Source: Halorussus halobius
Lineage (GTDB): Archaea; Halobacteriota; Halobacteria; Halobacteriales; Haladaptataceae
Assembly: GCF_004765805.1 (NCBI RefSeq)
Contig: NZ_ML219773.1
Span: 1,231,405-1,295,404 of the forward strand
DNA length: 64,000 nucleotides
Direction of reading: 5' to 3'
The notes below the pieces were generated by a model that was given only the letters and a program-made list of their open reading frames with translations, made no database searches and had not been told where the DNA came from. Below are positions 16,575 through 25,477 of the stretch, piece by piece. Made by a program: the position numbers and the translations under genes. Position 1 is the stretch's first letter. Every line of letters starts with the position of its first letter.

Positions 16575-17843
16575 ATGAGTCTCGACGACCATGCCGAGGA
16601 CCTCGCCTCCGACCTCGGCGTCGACAAGGAGGAGGTCAAAGCGGACCTCGAAAACCTGGTGGAGTACAGCGTGCCGGTCGAGGAGGCCAAACAGAGCCTC
16701 CGGCGCAAGTACGGCGACGGTGGCGGCGGCTCCGGGGGCCCCTCGGAGGTCGACGTCGCCGACGTGACCACCGACCAGGGCAACGTCACCGTGACCGCGA
16801 AGGTGTTGACCGCCGGCAAGCGCTCCATCCGGTATCAGGGCGACGAGCAGGTCATCCGCGAGGGCGAACTCGCCGACGAGACGGGACGGATTTCCTACAC
16901 CGCCTGGCAGGAGTTCGGGCTCTCGCCCGGCGACACGGTCACCGTGGGCAACGCCGGCGTCCGCGAGTGGGAGGGCGACCCCGAACTCAACCTCGGCGAG
17001 AGTACCAACGTGGCGTACGCCGACGACATCGACGTGCCCGACGAGGCCGGCGGCGACTCGGACCTCTCGACGCTCGAACCCGGCGACCGGGGCCGGAACG
17101 TCGAGGTCACGGTTGTCGAGGTCGAGCGCAAGACCATCGACGGCCGCGACGGCGAGACCGAGATCAACAGCGGCGTGCTCGCCGACGAGACAGCGCGCCT
17201 GCCGTTCACCGACTGGGAGGCCCGCGAGGCGGTGGTCGAGGGCGCGACCCTCCGGGCCGAGGACGTGTACGTCCGGGAGTTCCGGGGCGTCCCCTCGGTC
17301 AACCTCTCGGAGTTCACGACCGTCGAACCCCTCGACCGCGAGGTCGAGGTCAGCGACACCGCGACCCGGATGTCGGTCCGGGACGCCGTCTCGACCGGCG
17401 GGGCCTACGACGTGGAAGTGCTGGCCAACGTGGTCGCGGTCCGGGACGGCTCCGGACTCATCGAGCGCTGTCCCGAGTGCGGTCGCGTCACCCAGAACGG
17501 CCAGTGTCGGAGCCACGGCGACGTCGACGGGCAGGACGACCTGCGCGTGAAGGCGATACTCGACGACGGCACGGGCACCGTCACGGCTGTCCTCGACGAC
17601 GAACTCACCGCCGAGGTGTACGGCGGCGACCTCGACGACGCCCGCGAGCAGGCCCGCGACGCGATGGACAAGGAGGTCGTGGCCGACCGGATACGCGAGC
17701 GAATCGTGGGCCGGGAGTTCCGCGTCCGGGGCAACCTCTCGGTCGACGACTACGGCGCGAACCTCGAAGTGACCGAGTTCGAGGCGTCGGACGAGTCGCC
17801 GACCGACCGCGCGACGGCGCTGCTCGCGGAGGTGGCCGAATGA
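16575..17843 (+). CDS. rpa1: Replication protein A (single-stranded DNA-binding), multi-OB with zinc finger
   Basis: This 422-residue protein has an N-terminal helical segment (SLDDHAEDLASDLGVDKEEV) and at least three OB-fold blocks (about residues 60-150, 165-255 and 275-400). The third contains a zinc finger, CPECGRVTQNGQCRSHG. It binds ssDNA in replication, repair and recombination. The stop overlaps the start of the next gene (ATGA). The gene order RPA, RPA-associated protein, phosphoesterase matches the rpa1-type operon known in haloarchaea, so the rpa1 label is by context. A TTTTTACTT box lies about 27 bases before the ATG. Confidence 0.9.
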   Translation: MSLDDHAEDLASDLGVDKEEVKADLENLVEYSVPVEEAKQSLRRKYGDGGGGSGGPSEVDVADVTTDQGNVTVTAKVLTAGKRSIRYQGDEQVIREGELADETGRISYTAWQEFGLSPGDTVTVGNAGVREWEGDPELNLGESTNVAYADDIDVPDEAGGDSDLSTLEPGDRGRNVEVTVVEVERKTIDGRDGETEINSGVLADETARLPFTDWEAREAVVEGATLRAEDVYVREFRGVPSVNLSEFTTVEPLDREVEVSDTATRMSVRDAVSTGGAYDVEVLANVVAVRDGSGLIERCPECGRVTQNGQCRSHGDVDGQDDLRVKAILDDGTGTVTAVLDDELTAEVYGGDLDDAREQARDAMDKEVVADRIRERIVGREFRVRGNLSVDDYGANLEVTEFEASDESPTDRATALLAEVAE

Positions 17844-19654
17844 GCGCGAACGACGACGACGGGCAGGGCGGCGCGGGCCGCCGCGAGGTGGCGTGGCGCG
17901 TGTTCGCCGCCGAGTACGACGACGCCGACTTCGACTACTCCGAGAGCGACGAGGAGCGCGCGCCCAACTACGTGGTCACGCCGACCGGCGCGCGCGTCAA
18001 CCGGCTGTTCGCGGTGGGCGTGCTGACCGAGGTCGAGCAGGTCAGCGACGACGTCCTGCGGGGCCGAGTGGTCGACCCCACCGGCGCGTTCGTCCTCTAC
18101 GCCGGCCAGTACCAGCCCGACGAGATGGCGTTCCTCGAACGCGCCGACCCGCCGACGTTCGTCGCGGTGACGGGCAAGGCCCGGACCTTCCAGCCCGAGG
18201 ATTCCGACCGGGTGTTCACCTCCATCCGGCCCGAGTCCATCAACGAGGTCGACGCCGAGACCCGCGACCGCTGGACGGTCCAGACGGCCGAGCAGACCCT
18301 CGCGCGCGCGTCCACCTTCGCGGACGCGCTCGACTCGGGCGAGCGGGGCGAGGACCTCCGCGGGGCGCTCGAAGCCGGCGGCGCGGACGCCGGCCTCGCG
18401 GCGGGGATTCCGCTCGCGCTCGACCACTACGGCACGACGCGGGGCTACCTCGCGGCCGTCCGGGACCTCGCGATCGACGCGACCCGCGTCGTGGCCGGCG
18501 AACTCGACGCCGACGACGTCGGGTCGCTCGACCTCGCGCCCGACGAGGGCGCGAGCGCGGCCGACGTGGCGCTCGACTACTCGCCGGGCAACGTCGACGT
18601 CGATTCGGCGGCGTCGGCGTCCGAAGGGAGCGCCGAGCCGGCCGCGAGCGACGACCTCGGCGACGCGCCAACCGGTACCGTCGACGACGCCGAGTCCGCG
18701 CCCGCGTCGGAAGCCGAGGCCGAACCGGACACCGACGATGAACCGGAAACCGAGGCCGAACCGGACGCCGAGGACGCGTCCGAACCCGAATCGGCTCCCG
18801 ACCTCGGAGACGCGCCCGAACCCGAGGTCGAACCGGGAGTCGAGTCCGAGGGCGACGCGGAAGCCGTCCCCGAAGCTGACGCCACAGCGGACGCAGCGGA
18901 GCCGCCCGAGGTCGAGGACGCCGCGGACGCCGCCGAGTTGCAGGAGGAGGTCGGCACCGACGAACCGCCGGAAGTCGAGGCCGAGCAGGCCGGCACCGCC
19001 GACGCGGCGTCCGACCCCGAGGGCGACGCGGACGGTCCCGACCTCGGGACGGCCGGCGCGGGCGACGAGATGTACGAGTTCGACGACGAGGAGCGCGAGC
19101 AGGTCGAGGAGGAGTACGGGCTGGAGTTCTCGTCCGGTAGCGAGGTCGACAGTCCCGAGGAATCGGAGATGGAACCACCCGAGCCCGGCGTCGAGGCCGA
19201 ATCCGGCGACGACGACCAGCACGCCGAGTCGACCGGCAAGGCGGTCGACGCCGAGGAGTTGCAGGACGTCGAGTCCGCGCAGGGCGGCACCGAGGCGGCC
19301 GTGAACGCCGACGACCAGTCGCCGGCCGGCGGGGAGACCGCCGCCACAGAAGCGGCCGGCGCGTCCGTCGGCGAGGACGCGCCGGCCGACTCGGGGGGCG
19401 AAGCGGACGAGTCGAGCGCCGACGAGAGCGGGGCGACCGACGAGGGCGGGGAGACGCCCGACGACCTCGAAGACGCCGTGATGGACCGAATGCAGGACCT
19501 CGACGACGGCGACGGCGTCGAGCACGAGGCGCTGCTGGCGGCCGTGGTCCAGACGTACGACGTGGTCCCCGCCGACGTCGACGACGCAATCGAGTCCGCG
19601 CTGATGGCCGGCCGGTGCTACGAGTCGGGCGAGGACACGCTCAAGCCCATCTGA
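17840..19654 (+). CDS. rpap1: RPA-associated protein (COG3390 type) with a long acidic linker
   Basis: This 604-residue partner of RPA has an N-terminal OB-like domain (about residues 12-200, with NYVVTPTGARVNRLFAVGVL and YAGQYQPDEM). A roughly 300-residue Glu/Asp/Ala/Pro-rich disordered region follows, with repeats such as EPETEAEPDAED and AEPPEVEDAADAAE. A C-terminal winged-helix-like domain (LEDAVMDRMQDLDDGDGVEH to the end) closes it. RPAP proteins bind their cognate RPA. The acidic linker may mimic DNA or keep the domains soluble in high salt; that is an inference. It overlaps RPA by four bases and the phosphoesterase by one. Confidence 0.85.
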   Translation: MSANDDDGQGGAGRREVAWRVFAAEYDDADFDYSESDEERAPNYVVTPTGARVNRLFAVGVLTEVEQVSDDVLRGRVVDPTGAFVLYAGQYQPDEMAFLERADPPTFVAVTGKARTFQPEDSDRVFTSIRPESINEVDAETRDRWTVQTAEQTLARASTFADALDSGERGEDLRGALEAGGADAGLAAGIPLALDHYGTTRGYLAAVRDLAIDATRVVAGELDADDVGSLDLAPDEGASAADVALDYSPGNVDVDSAASASEGSAEPAASDDLGDAPTGTVDDAESAPASEAEAEPDTDDEPETEAEPDAEDASEPESAPDLGDAPEPEVEPGVESEGDAEAVPEADATADAAEPPEVEDAADAAELQEEVGTDEPPEVEAEQAGTADAASDPEGDADGPDLGTAGAGDEMYEFDDEEREQVEEEYGLEFSSGSEVDSPEESEMEPPEPGVEAESGDDDQHAESTGKAVDAEELQDVESAQGGTEAAVNADDQSPAGGETAATEAAGASVGEDAPADSGGEADESSADESGATDEGGETPDDLEDAVMDRMQDLDDGDGVEHEALLAAVVQTYDVVPADVDDAIESALMAGRCYESGEDTLKPI

Positions 19655-20448
19655 TGGGCCTCGTGGAACCGGTCCCCGGCGAACCGGCGGCGGTCGCGAC
19701 CCTCGGCGAGGCTGGCGTCTCGCCCGCCGACTCCGGGGGCGGTCGACCCGCCGACGCCGCTCCCGAGCGCGCGCTGGTCGTGGCCGACTTCCACGCGGGC
19801 GTCGAGCAGGCGCTCCGCGCGGAGGGCGTGTCGCTCGACAGCCGCGCCGACCGTCGCCGCGAGCGCCTGCTGGACCTGCTCGACCGGACCGACGCCGACC
19901 GCGTCATCTTTCTCGGCGACCTGATGCAGGCCATCGGCGACCCCGGCGGGGCCGAGCGCGGCGAAATCGAGGTCCTGCTCGAGCGCCTCGACGACCGGGG
20001 CGTGCCCGCCACGCTCGTCAAGGGCAACCACGACGGGGCCATCGAGTCGTGGGCCGACCTCGACGTGACCGACGGCGCGGGGGTCCGACTCGGCGACGTG
20101 GGGTTCGCCCACGGGCACACGTGGCCCACGAGCGACGCGCTCGCCGGCGACGTCCTCTGCGTCGGTCACGAACACCCCGCCGTCCGACTCGAAGACGAGG
20201 TGGGCGGCAGTCGGGTCGAGCGCGTCTGGCTTCGCGGCGGGGCGAATCCGGCGGCGTTCGCGGGCCACGGCGAGGTCGGACCGGGGACCGAACTCGTGGT
20301 CTTCCCCGCGTTCAACGACCTCGTCGGAAAGACGTGGGTCAACGTCGCGGGACAGGAGTTTCTGGCCCCGTTCCTCCCCGCGGGGCTGGCAGACGGCGAG
20401 GCCTACCTGTTCGACGGGACGCGGCTGGGCGCGTACCGGACGGTCTGA
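19654..20448 (+). CDS. rpe: Calcineurin-like metallophosphoesterase of the RPA operon
   Basis: This 264-residue enzyme has the calcineurin-type metal motifs: VVADFHAG, FLGDLMQAIGD, KGNHDG, and later HGHTWP and GHEHP. These give the full two-metal centre. The start TGATG overlaps the preceding stop, which shows translational coupling with the RPA-associated gene. Members linked to RPA operons are called rpe; the substrate is not known but is plausibly a nucleotide or DNA end. Thirty residues at the N-terminus are Pro/Ala/Gly-rich and lie before the first metal motif. Confidence 0.88.
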   Translation: MGLVEPVPGEPAAVATLGEAGVSPADSGGGRPADAAPERALVVADFHAGVEQALRAEGVSLDSRADRRRERLLDLLDRTDADRVIFLGDLMQAIGDPGGAERGEIEVLLERLDDRGVPATLVKGNHDGAIESWADLDVTDGAGVRLGDVGFAHGHTWPTSDALAGDVLCVGHEHPAVRLEDEVGGSRVERVWLRGGANPAAFAGHGEVGPGTELVVFPAFNDLVGKTWVNVAGQEFLAPFLPAGLADGEAYLFDGTRLGAYRTV

Positions 20449-20507
20449 CTCGGTTCGCGTCGGACGACTCGGCTCGGCGCGCGCCCGACGAGCCGACCCG
20501 GCGCGTC

Positions 20508-20981
20508 TCAGACCTCCCGCCCCGACGCGTCCTGCACGGCGGCCAGCAGTTCGTCGGGGTCCTCGGAGCCGACGAACACCGACGACCCGTCCGACCGCTC
20601 GAACCGGACGCCGGTCGTCCCGCTCGCGGTGTAGGCCATCTCGCTCGGCCGCCACCGGATTCCCCAGCCGCCGTACCGGAGCGGGCTGTACCCCATCGAC
20701 TGCACGTCGGCGAGTTCCGAGAACGGAATCCGCCGGAACGACCGGTGGAACGGCGCGAACTTCACGTGGATTCCGTCGGTCCGGACCTCGGTGTAGAGGG
20801 TCGCGGTCCGGACGAGCGCGGCGGCCGCGAGGACCGGAACCAGCGAACGGGCCGTCTCGCGGGTCGACCGCTCGCCGCGCGCGGCGCGAGCGAGCACGAC
20901 GAATACCCGTAGCCCGAGCAGGCCCCAGAGCCACGGCTGGTCGAACGTCTGGGTTTCGCGATAGTGGACCTCGGTATCCAT
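20508..20981 (-). CDS. Membrane protein with a PH-like domain
   Basis: This 157-residue protein has two hydrophobic segments (about residues 17-31 and 46-62), followed by a soluble beta-rich region. That region, TLYTEVRTDGIHVKFAPFHRSFRRIPFSELADVQ, has the look of a bacterial PH-type fold, and GVRFERSDGSSVFVGSEDPDELL is typical of such membrane-attached domains. The molecular role is unknown. The start is ATG 20981; the longer open frame into the repeat array is not protein-like. It is convergent with the phosphoesterase. Confidence 0.78.
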   Translation of the reverse strand: MDTEVHYRETQTFDQPWLWGLLGLRVFVVLARAARGERSTRETARSLVPVLAAAALVRTATLYTEVRTDGIHVKFAPFHRSFRRIPFSELADVQSMGYSPLRYGGWGIRWRPSEMAYTASGTTGVRFERSDGSSVFVGSEDPDELLAAVQDASGREV

Positions 20982-21063
20982 GCGACGCGATTCGTCGGCG
21001 AGGGACAAGTGGGTTGTCGCCGAGTCGGGGGGTGTCCAGTAGCCAGTTCGAGTAGTAATCGGT

Positions 21064-21495
21064 CCTCGAACGTCCTCGGCGCGGTCTCTGACACTGAGAC
21101 AGCAATTACAGCCTCGAACGCCCTCGGCGCGCTCTCTGACAGCAGGACAGCAATCACAGCCTTGAACGCCCTCTGTGCGCACTGTGACAACAGAACCGCA
21201 ACCACATCCCAGAAAGCCCTCGGCGCGCTCGCCACCGTCGGAGGCAAGCTCCGACGAGCCCTCGTTCGCTTCGCTCACGAGGAGGCCGCTCAGCGACATA
21301 TTCGACGGACGTAGTTGCGTCGAATAGAGGTCGCTGAGACGACCACGCGATGCGCGAGCGCGCCTCGCCCTTTCAATCCGCCGTCAGAGGAAAGCTCTGA
21401 CGAGCCTGCGCTCACGTTCGTTCGCGCAGACGCCGAGGACGTGGACGTTCTAGTCCGCCGAGGGCGTGGAGTGTGTCACCGAGCGCAACTCGTCG
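21064..21495 (+). repeat. Family A element, copy 3
   Basis: Four 48-bp units begin at 21064, 21112, 21160 and 21208, again with an exact 48-base period. They pass into two small hairpins (GTCGGAG/CTCCGAC, then CTCGT/ACGAG around TCGCTTCGCTC). The main nested hairpin follows: CTCAGCGAC (21289-21297) with GTCGCTGAG (21330-21338), inner TATTCGACG (21299-21307) with CGTCGAATA (21318-21326). The tail CGCCTCGCCCTTTCAATCC starts at 21361. A GTCAGAG/CTCTGAC hairpin and two TCCGCCGAGG-type repeats end the element. No gene is seen in the 573-base gap. Confidence 0.88.
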
Positions 21496-21554
21496 GTGGT
21501 CGCGCCTATTGAACGTCGTTGGTTCGTCCGAGTTGGGAGGCGGCGAGCGCCCCG

Positions 21555-22325
21555 CTACACCGCCTCGACGCGCTCGAACAGGTAGGTGCCGATGCCCACC
21601 ATCACGACCGACGAGAGCACGAGCGCGCCCAAATCGACCGCCACCGGGTACGACGAGGTGCCGACCAGCACCGCGCGCAGCCCGTCGACGCCGTAGGTCA
21701 GCGGATTCGCCAGCGCGAGCAACTGGACCGGGTCGGGCAGGCTCCCGACGGGGTATATCGCGCCCGAGAGGAAGAAGAGCGGGAAGATGACGAACTGGAC
21801 GACCAGCCCGAACCCCTCGCTGTCGCTGAACTGGGAGGCCAGTGCCACCCCGAATCCGACGAACGTGACCGCGATGAGGACGAGGAAGACGACCGCCAGC
21901 GGGAGCGACAGCAGGCTGTCGACCTCGAAGCCGAGCGGAATCGACAACAGGAGGATGAGTCCCGCCTGCACCAGCGCGGTGGTCGACCCGCCCGCGATGC
22001 GCCCGAGGACGATGGAGGTCCGGCTGACCGGCGCGACCAGAATCTCCTTGAGGAAGCCCACGTCCTGGTCCGAGAGGATGGACATGCCCGCGAACGACGC
22101 GCCGAACAGCATCGTGAACCCGACCATGCCGGGCACGAGGTACTGGAGGTAGTCGACGCCCTCGGGCAGGCCGGGGATGGCCGCGCCGCTGAAGCCGAAC
22201 CCGAGGAACACGAGGAACAACAACGGCATGGCGATGGAGCCGATTATCCGGGAGGGCGCGCGCAGGAACCGCTTGACGTCCCGGAGCCAGAGCGCGTAGA
22301 CGCTCAGGGGGTCGACGAGGTTCAT
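21555..22325 (-). CDS. ABC-2 type exporter permease
   Basis: This 256-residue integral membrane protein has six predicted helices and the ABC-2 layout (MNLVDPLSVYALWLRDVKRF, later SGAIYPVGSLPDPVQLLALANPLTYGVDGLR). With the ATPase encoded just upstream (overlap ATGA at 22322), it forms a DrrAB-like exporter of drugs or lipid-like compounds. The operon promoter carries the dyad shared with the TetR-MATE operon. Confidence 0.9.
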   Translation of the reverse strand: MNLVDPLSVYALWLRDVKRFLRAPSRIIGSIAMPLLFLVFLGFGFSGAAIPGLPEGVDYLQYLVPGMVGFTMLFGASFAGMSILSDQDVGFLKEILVAPVSRTSIVLGRIAGGSTTALVQAGLILLLSIPLGFEVDSLLSLPLAVVFLVLIAVTFVGFGVALASQFSDSEGFGLVVQFVIFPLFFLSGAIYPVGSLPDPVQLLALANPLTYGVDGLRAVLVGTSSYPVAVDLGALVLSSVVMVGIGTYLFERVEAV

Positions 22326-23362
22326 GCCTCGTCCTCCGTGGCCGCGAGGTGGGCGCGCTCGCCGACTCGCTCGTCGCCCGCTCCCGAGTCGCTCGCGGTC
22401 CCGGACCCCTCGCTCGTGCCGGACTCGCGCTCGGCCATCGTCGCGCCGGTCAGCGAGAGGAAGACGGTTTCGAGGTTCGGCCGGTGGATGTCGACTGACC
22501 GTATCGCCACCCCGGCGTCGTCGGCCAGTCGCACGAGGTCGGCCACGCGGGCGTCGCCGCGCTCGACCGTGACCCGAATCCCCGCGTCGCTGCTGGCGTA
22601 CTCGCTGACCCACTCGCAGTCGTCGAGCCGGCGGCGGAAGTCGGCAGTCGAGCCGTCGGCGTCGAGCGAGACCACGTCGCCCCCGAGCGATTCCTTGAGC
22701 GCGTCGGGCGTGTCGACCGCCGCGATGTCGCCGTCGTCGACCACGGCCACGCGGTCGCAGAGCTGTTCGGCCTCCTCGATGTAGTGGGTCGTCAGCACGA
22801 TGGAGACGCCGGCCTCCTCGTTCATGCGCTGGATGTACTCCCACGTGTCCCGGCGCGTGCGGGCGTCGAGACCGACCGTCGGCTCGTCGAGGAAGAGGAC
22901 GGACGGCTCGTGGAGCAGTCCGCGCCCGATTTCGAGCCGGCGCTTCATCCCGCCCGAGTAGGTCCCCACGCGGTCGTCGCGCTCCTCGGAGAGGCCGACC
23001 AGGTCGAATATCTCGTCGACGCGGCGCTCGCGGTCGGCCCTGTCCATCCCGTACAGCCGGGCGTGGAAGTGGAGGTTCTCCGCGCCGGTCAACTCCTCGT
23101 CGAGCGCGGGCTCCTGAAAGACGATGCCGATGCTGTTGCGGACCGCGCCGGTCTCCGAGACCACGTCGTGGCCGTCGACGCTCGCGGACCCCGACGTGGG
23201 CCGGAGCAGCGTCACCAGTACGTTGATGAGCGTCGACTTGCCCGCGCCGTTCGGCCCGAGCAGCCCGAACAGTTCGCCGTCCTCGACGCTGAAGGAGAGG
23301 CCGTCCACGGCGGTCGTGTCGCCGAACGTCTTCGTCAAGTCGTCTACCTGTATCGCGGCCAT
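22322..23362 (-). CDS. ABC exporter ATPase, drug-resistance (DrrA) type
   Basis: This 346-residue ATPase has Walker A GPNGAGKST at residues 36-44. The signature and Walker B are TYSGGMKRRLEIGRGLLHEP and VLFLDEPTVGLD, and the switch is TTHYIEEAEQL. The C-terminal extension after about residue 305 is Ser/Gly/Glu-rich and disordered. DrrA-type ATPases pair with ABC-2 permeases such as the next gene. The start is ATG 23362; the palindromic operator lies 18-35 bases before it, with a TATTTACG box behind it. Confidence 0.92.
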   Translation of the reverse strand: MAAIQVDDLTKTFGDTTAVDGLSFSVEDGELFGLLGPNGAGKSTLINVLVTLLRPTSGSASVDGHDVVSETGAVRNSIGIVFQEPALDEELTGAENLHFHARLYGMDRADRERRVDEIFDLVGLSEERDDRVGTYSGGMKRRLEIGRGLLHEPSVLFLDEPTVGLDARTRRDTWEYIQRMNEEAGVSIVLTTHYIEEAEQLCDRVAVVDDGDIAAVDTPDALKESLGGDVVSLDADGSTADFRRRLDDCEWVSEYASSDAGIRVTVERGDARVADLVRLADDAGVAIRSVDIHRPNLETVFLSLTGATMAERESGTSEGSGTASDSGAGDERVGERAHLAATEDEA

Positions 23363-23379
23363 GATTTCCCGTTCGAACC

Positions 23380-23397
23380 TGACTAACCGGTCAGTAC
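23380..23397. promoter_or_regulatory. TetR-type operator, site 2
   Basis: TGACTAACCGGTCAGTAC matches the dyad at 14769 in 14 of 18 positions, or 15 of 18 against the consensus TGACTRACCGGTYAGTCA. It sits between a TATTTAC box (23398-23404) and the ABC ATPase start codon at 23362, so binding would block transcription of the ABC operon. Confidence 0.72.
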
Positions 23398-23437
23398 GTA
23401 AATAGCCACTGGAGACCGAACCGTCCCGGCTCGGACG

Positions 23438-24169
23438 CTACCGGTCGGTCTCGTCGTCGGCGTGGTAGATGGCCCGCCGGAGGACCCCGCGCAGGGTCCG
23501 GACCTCCCGGCCCGTGGGATGGGCGCGCCCGAACAGTCGCCGGACGAGCCGGAGGGTCTTGTCGCGCTTCTCCTCGGGATGGTCGATGGCCGCGAGGAAG
23601 TCGGCGAAGTGGTCGTAAAACCCCTCGATTTCGGCCTCGTCGGCTCGCTCGCGTTCGACGTCGGGAAGTTGGGTCTCCTCGACGCCCAGCTCGCGGAGTT
23701 CGTACAGCGTGACCGTGGCGGCCTGCCCCAGATTCAGCGACGGGTAGTCGGCGCTGGCGGGAATCGAGCATACCTCGTCCACGCGGGCGATCTCCTCGTT
23801 GGTCAGGCCGTTGTCCTCGCGGCCGAACACCAGACAGGTGTCGGCCTCGACCGTCCGGAGCGAGTCGGCCAACTCGTCGGGTGTCGTGAAGGGAAATCGG
23901 CGGTGCTTGCGAGCGTCCTCGTTGGTCGTGGCGGTCAGCCCCACGGTGTGGTAGTTGTCCACGAGGTGGTCGAAGGTGACCTCGTCGTGGTTCGGGAGCA
24001 CGTCCTCGCGGGCCTGCCCGGCGTAGCCGTAGGCCTCGCCGTCCCGGTCGAGTTCCGGCGGGTCGACCAGCTTGAGGTCGTGCATGCCGAAGTTCTTCAT
24101 CGCTCGCGCGATGGTGCCGACGTTGCCCGGGGTCTGGGGTTCGACCACGGCGACTGCGGGCGGACTCAT
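23438..24169 (-). CDS. trmJ: tRNA 2'-O-ribose methyltransferase TrmJ-like (SpoU)
   Basis: This 243-residue SPOUT enzyme begins MSPPAVAVVEPQTPGNVGTI followed by ARAMKNFG, the motif-1 pattern of SpoU methyltransferases. It continues with LVFGREDNGLTNEEI and SLNLGQAATVTLYEL, the other two motifs of the knotted SAM-binding site. TrmJ methylates position 32 of tRNAs. The C-terminal roughly 60 residues are a helical extension typical of archaeal TrmJ. The stop codon is TAG. The ATG overlaps the preceding gene's stop (ATGA at 24166), so the two genes are coupled. Confidence 0.9.
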   Translation of the reverse strand: MSPPAVAVVEPQTPGNVGTIARAMKNFGMHDLKLVDPPELDRDGEAYGYAGQAREDVLPNHDEVTFDHLVDNYHTVGLTATTNEDARKHRRFPFTTPDELADSLRTVEADTCLVFGREDNGLTNEEIARVDEVCSIPASADYPSLNLGQAATVTLYELRELGVEETQLPDVERERADEAEIEGFYDHFADFLAAIDHPEEKRDKTLRLVRRLFGRAHPTGREVRTLRGVLRRAIYHADDETDR

Positions 24170-24711
24170 GAGGGATAGTCGGCGTCGAGGTCGAGGTCCT
24201 CGGGCTCGTCGAGTTCCTGCCGGAGGTCGATGCGCCGTTGCTCCTCGCCGGGCTGGTCGACGTTGAGCGCCTCGGGGTCGGGTTCGGGCGGCTCGGGCAC
24301 GTCCTCGGGGTCGGTCTCGACGTGTTCGACGCCGGCGTATCCCTCGGGGGCGCGCCCGCCGTCGGCGAACCACTCGTGGAACTCGTCCTGTAGCTCCTGT
24401 TGGCCCTTGAATCGGTCGCCGCCCGCCTCGGCGAACCAGTACAGGAAGTCGGGTTCGTGGTCCGCACAGAGGACGACCTCGGCCAGGGGCTCGCCGTACA
24501 CCACGTCGGCGACGTTGCACTCGTCGAGGCCGGCGTCGCCGTGAATCAGCCAGCACGCGTCACAGGGCGCGGTCACCAGCGCCTGCAACCGCACGAGTCG
24601 CTTGCGGGCGTCGTCCGGCATCTCGTCGGTCGGCTTGAACTCGCCGTTCTCGGTAAACACGTCGCTCTCCTCGAATCGCCAGCCTCTGAGTCCGATGCTG
24701 ACTTTGCCCAT
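24166..24711 (-). CDS. Conserved haloarchaeal protein upstream of trmJ
   Basis: This 181-residue acidic protein begins MGKVSIGLRGWRFEESDVFT. It has CDACWLIHGDAGLDECNVAD followed by EVVLCADHEPDFLYWFAEAG; the four cysteines and the histidines could hold zinc. The C-terminus is Glu/Asp/Pro-rich. No family is recognised. Its ATGA overlap with trmJ suggests a shared role in tRNA modification or regulation, but that is context only. Confidence 0.75.
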   Translation of the reverse strand: MGKVSIGLRGWRFEESDVFTENGEFKPTDEMPDDARKRLVRLQALVTAPCDACWLIHGDAGLDECNVADVVYGEPLAEVVLCADHEPDFLYWFAEAGGDRFKGQQELQDEFHEWFADGGRAPEGYAGVEHVETDPEDVPEPPEPDPEALNVDQPGEEQRRIDLRQELDEPEDLDLDADYPS

Positions 24712-24879
24712 TTGCTCGGGATGTTGGTGTTCGGTGGTGAAAAAGAGCGCGTTCTACGCGTGGTCCGCCGTGTTCGATGTCGGTGTTCTCGCGTTCTCGC
24801 TCGATGCGTGAGTTCCGCTTTCCCGCTCCGGCCGTGATTTCGTCCTTCCCGCTCCAGACGTGATTTTCCGCCCGGCGCG

Positions 24880-25345
24880 TGCTGGTGGACCCTCGTGGTC
24901 CGCCAAAACGCGCGAGGGAGGCGAGCGCGTTCAGGCGCTCGCCGAGGCTGGGGAGGCGTGAGGCCCGCCGTCGCGGTGCGGTCGCGGTTGCTGTGCGGTC
25001 GCGGTTGCCGTGCGGTCACTCATAGGTCGAGGCTGAAGCTAGCGCGTTCGATGTGACGACAACTGTCGGGAAGCTAGCTACTGCCTCGACAAATGAGTAC
25101 CCGCAACCGCCCCGCTCCGCAACCGCACAGCACCGCTCCGAAACCACATCGCGACCGCCCCGCACCGCAACCGCACAGCACCGCTCCGAAACCACACCGC
25201 GACCGCCCACCACACAGCACCGCAACAGCGACGGCCTCGTCCTCCCCAACCGCTTGCGCTTCTCGCTCCGCTGCGATGCTCAGCCCTCGCACGAGATGGC
25301 GCGGCGCACGAGAGCGCCGCGCAGCGCGCGCCGAAGTCGACAGTC
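24880..25345. repeat. Composite C1: two family B elements head to head around an inverted-repeat core
   Basis: The left half is a minus-strand family B element: stem II (24883-24891 with 24897-24905) and stem I (24920-24928 with 24935-24943), then GGGGAGGCGTGAGG. The core has arms CTCATAGGTCGAGGC...AGCTAGC (25019-25043) and GCTAGCTACTGCCTCGACAA (from 25073) continuing ATGAG to 25097. The right half is a plus-strand element with two 48-bp-spaced CGCAACCGCACAGCACC units (25118 and 25166) and stem II (25299-25307 with 25314-25322). The 766-base gap has no other gene; the rest (25346-25477) is folP promoter. Confidence 0.85.
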
Positions 25346-25477
25346 AAATCACTGTGCGTGCTTTCGAGAGCGGCGTCACCGTGTGCCGGGGGCGGGACGC
25401 AGAGCCACCGCACTCCGACCGCAGCCGCCGTTTCCGGAAACAAACCCCTTTTGTCGCTCCTCGCCCGCCTACCCGAC

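Noticed and set aside
24573..25292. Small minus-strand frames with SERCCAVA-type repeats in composite C1
   Set aside because: They are translations of the CACCGCGACCGC repeats. No start signal or conserved domain is present.
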